DNA from: Pseudomonadota bacterium
GTDB lineage: Bacteria > Pseudomonadota > Gammaproteobacteria > Burkholderiales > Methylophilaceae
Assembly (NCBI GenBank): GCA_023459535.1
Contig: JAEWTK010000104.1
Location: forward strand, 1-7,228
DNA length: 7,228 nucleotides
Direction: 5' to 3'
Below, piece by piece: positions 1 through 7,228 of the stretch. The position numbers and the translations under genes are program-made. Within the stretch, counting starts at the first letter, position 1. Each line of letters opens with the position of its first letter. The notes beneath the pieces were generated by a model. The model saw nothing but the letters and a program-made list of their open reading frames with translations, did not search any database and was not told the origin of the DNA.

Positions 1-1041
1 TTCGAGCGTCGTATCAATGCGCTGAAACTCGACGCAAGCAAAGCCGACGATGGCTGGCTGATGCAGATCCAGAGCAAGGAAATGAATGGCGACGTGCGCT
101 GGATCAGCAAGGACAATGGCAAGGTCCTCGCCAGATTGCGTAATCTGACGGTGCCGGGCAAGACCCCACAAGCAACAGAGATCAAGCAGGAAAACAAGAA
201 ACTGGAATACCCGGACCTCGACATCGTCGCCGACAGTTTCATCTTCGGCCAGAAGGAACTGGGGCGGCTGGAACTGCGAGCCAGCGAGTCAGGCAATGAC
301 TGGCAAATTGATCAGTTGAGAATCAGCAACCCGGACAGCGTACTGACTGCCAATGGTGAATGGCACAACTGGCTGAGCAACCCCAACACGCAAATGAACG
401 TCAACTGGGATATCAACCAGCTGGGCAACACGCTGACCCGCTTCGGCTACCCCGATATCATCAAGGACGGCACTACCCAGCTCAGCGGCAAATTGAGATG
501 GCCAGGCAGTCCGCATGAATTCAATGTCGAACAACTCTCCGGCACCATTTCCCTGGACGCGCGTAGCGGGCAGATTCTGAAAATAAAGCCGGGGGTAGGC
601 CGGCTGTTCAGCGTTCTGACCCTGCAGAATCTGCCAAGACGGCTGACTTTCGACTTCCGTGATGTGTTGAGCAGCGGGTTCACTTTCGACAAGATCAGTT
701 CAACCGCTGAAATCAATCAGGGCATCATGCGCAGTGACAACTTCCTGCTGGAAGGCCCGGTCGCCAGAATCGACATCAAGGGCGAAACCGATCTGAAAAA
801 GGAAACGCAGAATCTCAAGGTGAAAGTGACACCTTATATCAGTGACAGTGTCTCACTGGCAGCTTTGGCTGGCGGACCAGCCGTCGCTGCCGCCGCTTTC
901 ATTGCACAAAAGCTGCTGAAAGACCCGCTTAACAAGTTTGCCGCCGAGGAATATGAGATCACCGGCACCTGGGACGAACCGGTAGAACGCAATATCGGAA
1001 AAAACCCGGATGAAGCAGTACAGAAAATTCCCGGGCAGTAA
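1..1041 (+). CDS. yhdP: YhdP-family AsmA-like envelope protein, C-terminal part (5' end outside window)
   Basis: The reading frame is open from the first base and ends at TAA 1039-1041, giving 346 residues; the methionine at 61 is internal. YhdP-family proteins (TIGR02099) usually exceed 1200 residues, so this is about the last quarter. The visible part has the alternating polar/hydrophobic beta-strand pattern of AsmA-like proteins. Near the end it shows the family's hydrophobic Ala-rich segment (about fragment residues 286-302, GGPAVAAAAF) followed by an amphipathic KLLKDPLNKF stretch and the closing ITGTWDEP motif (320-327). In E. coli, YhdP is anchored in the inner membrane, spans the periplasm and helps move phospholipids to the outer membrane together with TamB and YdbH. 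That role is transferred from the family. The N-terminal membrane anchor is not visible. The next gene follows after 53 bases on the same strand, which fits cotranscription. No frameshift is seen. Confidence 0.9.
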   Translation, partial: FERRINALKLDASKADDGWLMQIQSKEMNGDVRWISKDNGKVLARLRNLTVPGKTPQATEIKQENKKLEYPDLDIVADSFIFGQKELGRLELRASESGNDWQIDQLRISNPDSVLTANGEWHNWLSNPNTQMNVNWDINQLGNTLTRFGYPDIIKDGTTQLSGKLRWPGSPHEFNVEQLSGTISLDARSGQILKIKPGVGRLFSVLTLQNLPRRLTFDFRDVLSSGFTFDKISSTAEINQGIMRSDNFLLEGPVARIDIKGETDLKKETQNLKVKVTPYISDSVSLAALAGGPAVAAAAFIAQKLLKDPLNKFAAEEYEITGTWDEPVERNIGKNPDEAVQKIPGQ

Positions 1042-1081
1042 GGCATACTGTAGAAAAACTGGCATTAAATTCATATCAAGC

Positions 1082-1090
1082 AAGAAAGAA
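1082..1090 (+). promoter_or_regulatory. Purine-rich ribosome binding site favouring the 1095 start of the nitrilase gene
   Basis: AAGAAAGAA lies 4-12 bases before ATG 1095. It is a weak but correctly placed purine stretch. The competing in-frame ATG at 1155, where most family members would begin, is preceded by GTTCCCAGC with no comparable purine run. This favours the upstream start but does not prove it. Confidence 0.45.
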
Positions 1091-1094
1091 CATC

Positions 1095-1955
1095 ATGGCA
1101 ATCAAATCCAGAGGCAAACAAGCCAGAACATCAAAAACCAGAGCCGTTCCCAGCATGACCAAGATCGCCGGCATCCAGATGGCTTCAGGGCCGAATGTGT
1201 CATCCAACCTGAGCGAAGCGGAACGCCTGATCGAGATCGCGGTCAATCAGGGAGCCAAACTGATCGCGCTGCCGGAATACTTCGCCATCATGGGTTTGAA
1301 AGATACGGACAAGGTCGCCGCACGTGAAAAAGAGGGCAATGGCCCAATACAGCGCTTCCTGGCCAAAACCGCGAAGAAGCATGATATCTGGATCATTGCC
1401 GGGTCCGTACCGCTGGAATGCGGCAGCAAGAACAAGGTTCGCAACAGCTGCCTGGTCTATGACAACAAAGGCAAACAGGTCGCGCGCTACGACAAGATCC
1501 ACCTGTTCGGCCTCGACCTCGGCAACGAGCATTACCGCGAGGAAGACACCATCGAACCGGGCGGCGAAGTGGTGACGCTGGACACCCCCTTCGGCAAAAT
1601 CGGGCTTTCCATCTGTTACGACCTGCGCTTCCCCGAGCTTTATCGTGCCATGGGCCCGGTCGATATCATCGTGGTGCCGGCCGCGTTTACCGAAACCACC
1701 GGCAAGGCACACTGGGAACCCCTGATTCGCGCCCGCGCCATCGAGAACCTGGCTTATGTGCTGGCGCCGGCCCAGGGTGGCTATCACACCTCGGGCCGCG
1801 AAACCCACGGCGACAGCATGATCGTCGACCCTTGGGGTGTCGTGCTCGATCGCCTGCCGCGTGGTTCGGGTGTGGTAGTTGCCTCGATCAATCCAGGCTA
1901 TCTCGCCAGCCTGCGCAAGAGCTTACCGGCACTGAAACATCGCAGCCTGCCATAA
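1095..1955 (+). CDS. Carbon-nitrogen hydrolase, Nit1-type (probable deaminated glutathione amidase)
   Basis: This 286-residue protein belongs to the nitrilase superfamily of amidases. The catalytic triad is visible: Glu61 in ALPEYF, Lys134 in YDKIHLF and Cys174 in SICYDLRFPELYR. Further family marks are GKAHWEPLIRARAIEN (203-218), HGDSMIVDPWG (238-248) and the C-terminal LRKSLPALKHR. The pattern is closest to Nit1/E. coli YbeM, cytoplasmic enzymes that hydrolyse deaminated glutathione, a toxic by-product of transaminases. Omega-amidase or another amidase remains possible, because substrate cannot be read from these motifs. The call of superfamily is firm and that of substrate is not. From ATG 1095 the protein carries a basic extension of about 20 residues before MTKIAGIQMASG, the usual family beginning, and ATG 1155 would remove it. 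A nitrilase gene between yhdP and tldD is a recurring proteobacterial arrangement. Confidence 0.9.
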   Translation: MAIKSRGKQARTSKTRAVPSMTKIAGIQMASGPNVSSNLSEAERLIEIAVNQGAKLIALPEYFAIMGLKDTDKVAAREKEGNGPIQRFLAKTAKKHDIWIIAGSVPLECGSKNKVRNSCLVYDNKGKQVARYDKIHLFGLDLGNEHYREEDTIEPGGEVVTLDTPFGKIGLSICYDLRFPELYRAMGPVDIIVVPAAFTETTGKAHWEPLIRARAIENLAYVLAPAQGGYHTSGRETHGDSMIVDPWGVVLDRLPRGSGVVVASINPGYLASLRKSLPALKHRSLP

Positions 1956-1969
1956 GGCAAGCCGGCATC

Positions 1970-2038
1970 ATGAGCCGTGAATCATGGTTTTTCGTATTAT
2001 CTATTAACATATTAATTGTTATAGTTTTTATATATTAA
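1970..2038 (+). CDS. Possible 22-residue hydrophobic peptide (weak candidate)
   Basis: A short frame between the nitrilase and tldD genes runs from ATG 1970 to TAA 2036-2038. It encodes a polar start (MSRESW) followed by an almost uninterrupted run of Phe, Ile, Leu and Val, ending in Tyr, which is enough for one membrane segment. An AAGG lies about 12 bases before the ATG, a poor distance for a ribosome binding site. The strong caution is composition: very AT-rich DNA encodes Phe, Ile, Leu and Tyr by chance, so the hydrophobicity may only reflect the AT-rich spacer. I do not recognise a family. The more likely explanation of this stretch is the upstream region of tldD. Confidence 0.18.
   Translation: MSRESWFFVLSINILIVIVFIY
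2004..2036 (+). promoter_or_regulatory. Possible sigma70-type promoter for tldD in an AT-rich island
   Basis: TTAACA at 2004-2009 matches five of six bases of the -35 consensus. TATATA (2029-2034) or TATATT (2031-2036) can serve as a -10 box, but the spacers of 19 and 21 bases are longer than the preferred 17. An alternative -10 is TATAGT at 2020-2025, which lacks a good -35. By hand count only 10 of the 64 bases 1981-2044 are G or C, which fits promoter or UP-element DNA. TldD begins about 20 bases downstream, so the leader would be very short. Confidence 0.3.
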
Positions 2039-2056
2039 ATAAACTGAAGATGACTG

Positions 2057-3532
2057 ATGAAGCCTGACACCATACCGACCAGTTCAAGTCCGGAAGCCGG
2101 TTCGCATTTCGACACCGCCACCGAGACCCTGCTCAAGCCTTCCGGGCTGGATATCCCGGCATTGCAAAGCGTGCTCGGCAGCATCATGTCGCACAAGGTG
2201 GATTATGCCGACCTCTATTTCCAGTACAGTCGCTCGGAAAGCTGGGGACTGGAAGAAGGCCAGGTCAAGTCCGGCAACTTCAATATCGACCAGGGCGTCG
2301 GCGTCCGTGCTGTCAGCGGCGAAAAGACCGCCTTCGCCTATTCGGATGACATCCACTTGCCCGCACTGGAACAGGCGGCCCAGGCTACCCGCGCCATTGC
2401 CGCATCCGGCAATGAGCAATCCGGCAAATCCATACAACGCATCAGCGCGCCCCAACTGTATATCCCGCAGGACCCGATCGCATCGCTCAGCGCCGATGCC
2501 AAGGTCAGACTGCTCGAGCGGCTGGAAACCTTTGCGCGCAAGGCTGACCCACGCATCAGCCAGGTCATGGCTTCGATTGCCGGCGAATATGAAGTGGTCA
2601 TGGTCGCACGCCACGATGGGGTCATGGCAGCGGATATCCGCCCGCTGGTGCGCCTGTCGATCCAGGTCATCGCCGAACAGGATGGCCGTCGTGAGCAAGG
2701 CTCAGCCGGCGGCGGTGGTCGATTCGATTACAGCTATTTCACCGATGACGTGCTACAGGACTACGCACAGAAGGCCGTACATCAGGCGCTGGTCAATCTG
2801 GATGCACGTCCTGCCCCGGCCGGCAGCATGACAGTAGTGCTCGGTTCCGGCTGGCCCGGCATTCTACTGCATGAAGCCATCGGCCATGGGCTTGAAGGCG
2901 ACTTCAACCGCAAGGGCAGTTCCGCTTTCAGTAACGCCATCGGCCAGCAGGTGGCCGCCAGGGGAGTGACCGTGGTCGATGACGGCACCATCGCCAACCG
3001 TCGCGGCTCTCTGAGCGTGGACGACGAAGGCAACCCGACCCAGCGCACCGTGCTGATCGAGGACGGCATCCTGCGCGGCTACATCCAGGACAGCCTCAAC
3101 GCGCGTCTGATGGGCATGCCGCTGACCGGCAACGCGCGGCGCGAGTCCTATGCGCACATCCCGATGCCGCGCATGACCAACACCTACATGCTGAACGGCA
3201 CCATGGCGCCGGAGGAAATCATCAAATCGGTGAAGAAAGGCCTCTACGCCGTCAACTTCGGTGGCGGCCAGGTCGACATCACCAGCGGCAAGTTCGTCTT
3301 CTCCGCGGCCGAAGCCTGGATGATCGAGGATGGCAAGCTGACCTATCCAGTCAAGGGCGCAACATTGATCGGCAACGGTCCGGATGTGCTGAAGCGCGTT
3401 TCCATGATCGGCAACGACATGGCGCTCGATACCGGCGTCGGCACCTGCGGCAAGGAGGGCCAGAGCGTGCCGGTTGGTGTCGGCCAACCGACTTTACGTA
3501 TCGACGGCCTCACGGTGGGTGGAACTGTTTGA
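2057..3532 (+). CDS. tldD: Metalloprotease subunit TldD
   Basis: The 491-residue protein matches TldD along its length (E. coli TldD is about 481 residues). TldD pairs with TldE (PmbA) to form a cytoplasmic zinc protease that degrades unfolded peptides, matures microcin B17 and helps degrade the antitoxin CcdA; these roles come from the family. The N-terminal half shows DYADLYFQ (49-56), NIDQGVGVRAVSGEKT (76-91) and a glycine-rich GSAGGGGRFDY (215-225). The active site is HEAIGHGLEGD, with His272, Glu273 and His277 forming the HExxxH motif. Cys464 in GTCGKEGQ is the conserved cysteine expected as a further metal ligand. FGGGQVDITSGKFVFS (401-416) and PVGVGQPTL (472-480) also fit. About 15 residues at the N terminus, rich in Ser, Thr and Pro, extend beyond E. 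coli TldD, and no in-frame ATG, GTG or TTG lies between. GAAG at 2046-2049 is a modest ribosome binding site. The partner gene tldE is not in the window. Confidence 0.97.
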   Translation: MKPDTIPTSSSPEAGSHFDTATETLLKPSGLDIPALQSVLGSIMSHKVDYADLYFQYSRSESWGLEEGQVKSGNFNIDQGVGVRAVSGEKTAFAYSDDIHLPALEQAAQATRAIAASGNEQSGKSIQRISAPQLYIPQDPIASLSADAKVRLLERLETFARKADPRISQVMASIAGEYEVVMVARHDGVMAADIRPLVRLSIQVIAEQDGRREQGSAGGGGRFDYSYFTDDVLQDYAQKAVHQALVNLDARPAPAGSMTVVLGSGWPGILLHEAIGHGLEGDFNRKGSSAFSNAIGQQVAARGVTVVDDGTIANRRGSLSVDDEGNPTQRTVLIEDGILRGYIQDSLNARLMGMPLTGNARRESYAHIPMPRMTNTYMLNGTMAPEEIIKSVKKGLYAVNFGGGQVDITSGKFVFSAAEAWMIEDGKLTYPVKGATLIGNGPDVLKRVSMIGNDMALDTGVGTCGKEGQSVPVGVGQPTLRIDGLTVGGTV

Positions 3533-3555
3533 GGGATTCGAGTTATTATCGTTTC

Positions 3556-3577
3556 TGAAAGTTATCGCTTTCATTTT
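3556..3577 (+). terminator. Weak terminator-like hairpin after tldD
   Basis: TGAAAG (3556-3561) and CTTTCA (3568-3573) form a perfect 6-bp stem with a 6-base loop, followed directly by TTTT (3574-3577). It starts 24 bases after the tldD stop. The stem is short and AT-rich, so termination would be inefficient at best. It may be partial attenuation between tldD and the downstream small gene, or chance. Confidence 0.3.
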
Positions 3578-3598
3578 CAGCAGCATAAAGTCCTATTG

Positions 3599-3616
3599 AT
3601 CGAAAGGAACTTCGAT
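3599..3616 (+). promoter_or_regulatory. Inverted repeat around the ribosome binding site and start codon of the DUF2934 gene
   Basis: ATCGAA (3599-3604) and TTCGAT (3611-3616) are perfect inverted repeats of 6 bp separated by AGGAAC. The ribosome binding site AAAGGAA (3603-3609) lies mostly in the loop. The first two bases of the start codon (A3615, T3616) lie in the right arm. In RNA this would expose the ribosome binding site but partly bury the AUG. The stem is short, so its effect on translation is speculative. Confidence 0.35.
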
Positions 3617-3905
3617 GGCTACACCAAAAGCAACAACGGCAAAAACCGCCGCCAGCAAAACGACTACCACCGCAAAGAAACCGGCAGCACCCAAGGCAGC
3701 AGCCACCAAGAAACCCGCTGCTGCAAAAAAACCGGCAGCAGCGAAAAAGGCTGCGCCAAAGACCAGCAAAGTTGGTCCGGAAGAGCGTTATCGCATGGTG
3801 GAGGTCGCAGCCTACTTTCTGGCTGAACGTAACGGTTTCGCAGGCAGCCCGGTCGATTACTGGACCGCAGCAGAGATCCAGATCACCAAACTGCTCACCA
3901 AGTAA
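3615..3905 (+). CDS. Small DUF2934-like protein with a histone H1-like lysine/alanine-rich tail
   Basis: The 96-residue protein has two parts. Residues 1-52 are almost only Lys, Ala, Thr, Pro and Ser, contain 14 lysines and no acidic residue, and repeat KKPAA-type units, like the C-terminal tails of histone H1 and bacterial histone-like proteins. Such a tail is expected to be unstructured and able to bind DNA or RNA. Residues 56-91 (EERYRMVEVAAYFLAERNGF, then GSPVDYWTAAE) match the pattern of the DUF2934 family: a short helix containing AYxLxExxG, then a turn and a D/H-x-x-WxxAE helix. The function of that family is unknown to me. A nucleoid-associated role is inferred from the tail alone. 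The start is well supported by AAAGGAA just upstream. The gene sits alone between tldD and mfd, with hairpins on both sides, and is probably its own unit or a weakly attached tail of the tldD transcript. There is no signal peptide or membrane segment. Confidence 0.82.
   Translation: MATPKATTAKTAASKTTTTAKKPAAPKAAATKKPAAAKKPAAAKKAAPKTSKVGPEERYRMVEVAAYFLAERNGFAGSPVDYWTAAEIQITKLLTK
3675..3755 (+). repeat. Degenerate coding repeat for KKPAA-type units
   Basis: Lysine pairs fall at residues 21-22, 32-33, 38-39 and 44-45 of the small protein, mostly followed by Pro-Ala-Ala. The last three pairs are spaced exactly six residues (18 bases) apart. Including the single lysines at 5, 10, 15, 27 and 49, a basic group appears every five to six residues. 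The DNA copies (forms of AAGAAACCG/AAAAAACCGGCAGCA) are similar but not identical. Such arrays may change length by slippage or recombination. Confidence 0.6.
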
Positions 3906-3909
3906 AACA

Positions 3910-3936
3910 TTCTACTGAGCAGGATACTCAGTAGAA
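3910..3936 (+). terminator. Perfect 10-bp hairpin just after the DUF2934 gene
   Basis: TTCTACTGAG (3910-3919) and CTCAGTAGAA (3927-3936) are perfect inverted repeats with a 7-base loop. The structure begins four bases after the stop codon's last base. There is no T tract downstream on the plus strand (GAGCAACC follows). On the minus strand the stem is followed by TGTTTTAC, but no minus-strand gene ends here. It may be a non-canonical terminator, a 3' end stabiliser for the mRNA, or a protein binding site. Confidence 0.5.
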
Positions 3937-3955
3937 GAGCAACCATATAGTTGGA

Positions 3956-3985
3956 AATCCAGCCTGCCAGCAGGCTGGCTGGATT
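3956..3985 (+). terminator. Strong 12-bp hairpin with a tetraloop between the DUF2934 gene and mfd
   Basis: AATCCAGCC (3956-3964) pairs with GGCTGGATT (3977-3985). After a single T-T mismatch (3965/3976), GCC (3966-3968) pairs with GGC (3973-3975), closing an AGCA loop. A competing fold pairs CCAGCCTG (3959-3966) with CAGGCTGG (3971-3978), because the right side repeats CTGGCTGG. The stem is GC-rich and terminator-like, but the downstream ATTT and ATTTT are only weak T tracts. It lies 45 bases before the mfd -10 box and probably separates the two transcription units. Confidence 0.5.
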
Positions 3986-4006
3986 GGATTTACCAGTATT
4001 TTCAAT

Positions 4007-4035
4007 AGCCCTCGCCCATTGCCAGCGGCTATAAT
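4007..4035 (+). promoter_or_regulatory. Probable sigma70 promoter of mfd with perfect TATAAT
   Basis: TATAAT at 4030-4035 matches the -10 consensus completely. At the -35 position there is nothing good: AGCCCT (4007-4012, 17-base spacer) or TAGCCC (4006-4011, 18-base spacer) match poorly, and there is no TG extension of the -10. Transcription would start near 4042, giving a leader of about 29 bases for mfd. The position between hairpin and gene supports the call. Confidence 0.5.
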
Positions 4036-4070
4036 TCAGCATTCACTCATTTTTTGTCTGTTGTTTCCCC

Positions 4071-7228
<3,158 letters not shown>

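Noticed and set aside
1036..1051. Small inverted repeat CAGTA/TACTG at the yhdP stop codon
   Set aside because: A 5-bp stem without a T tract is too weak to call a terminator.
1200..1808. A 202-codon open frame on the minus strand across the nitrilase gene
   Set aside because: It lies wholly inside a gene with intact catalytic motifs, shows no recognisable domain, and is typical of the antisense open frames in GC-rich coding DNA.
2050..2067. Five-codon frame starting at ATG 2050 and overlapping the tldD start
   Set aside because: Very short overlapping ATG frames are common by chance, and there is no sign of a leader-peptide mechanism.
2084..3487. Two minus-strand open frames of about 205 codons (2084-2698 and 2864-3487) opposite tldD
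   Set aside because: Both mirror the codon structure of tldD, are low in recognisable motifs, and have no promoter or ribosome binding site I can see.
3596..3826. Alternative plus-strand frame overlapping the DUF2934 gene
   Set aside because: It reads the lysine/alanine repeat region in another frame and yields no family match. The 3615 frame has the good ribosome binding site and the recognisable domain.
3857..4042. Minus-strand frame of 61 codons with hydrophobic residues in the gap before mfd
   Set aside because: It runs through both hairpins and into the end of the DUF2934 gene, has no visible ribosome binding site, and its content follows from the inverted repeats and the AT-rich gap.

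Overview
This window looks like an ordinary chromosomal housekeeping stretch of a Gram-negative proteobacterium. I would guess a betaproteobacterium, possibly Nitrosomonadales-like, but that placement is inference from protein style, gene order and moderately high GC; no marker gene in the window settles it. Every confident gene lies on the plus strand. I found no phage, insertion sequence, CRISPR, tRNA or rRNA signal.

Layout. Positions 1-1041 hold the C-terminal part of a large YhdP/AsmA-like envelope protein whose start lies outside the window. A 53-base gap leads to a complete Nit1-type carbon-nitrogen hydrolase (1095-1955) with Glu-Lys-Cys catalytic residues. A 101-base gap follows, strikingly AT-rich at its end, which may hold a promoter and just possibly a 22-residue hydrophobic peptide. 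Next is a complete TldD metalloprotease subunit (2057-3532). After 82 bases comes a small gene (3615-3905) that joins a lysine/alanine-rich, histone H1-like tail to a DUF2934-like domain. A 165-base gap follows with two clear hairpins and a perfect TATAAT box. It leads into mfd (4071 to the window end), the transcription-repair coupling factor, complete except for roughly its last 100 residues.

How the genes relate. yhdP, nit and tldD form a conserved neighbourhood in many proteobacteria (yhdP-tldD is adjacent in E. coli, and a nitrilase gene sits between them in pseudomonads), so the first three genes are probably an old cluster and perhaps one transcript. Their known roles (phospholipid transport to the outer membrane, repair of a damaged glutathione by-product, peptide proteolysis with TldE) do not form one pathway. 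The DUF2934 gene and mfd appear to be separate units: mfd has its own -10 box, and the hairpins between them could end the upstream transcript.

I see no convincing novel multi-gene system. The items most worth a second look are the histone-tail/DUF2934 protein with a hairpin presenting its ribosome binding site, the two hairpins before mfd, and the AT-rich island before tldD.
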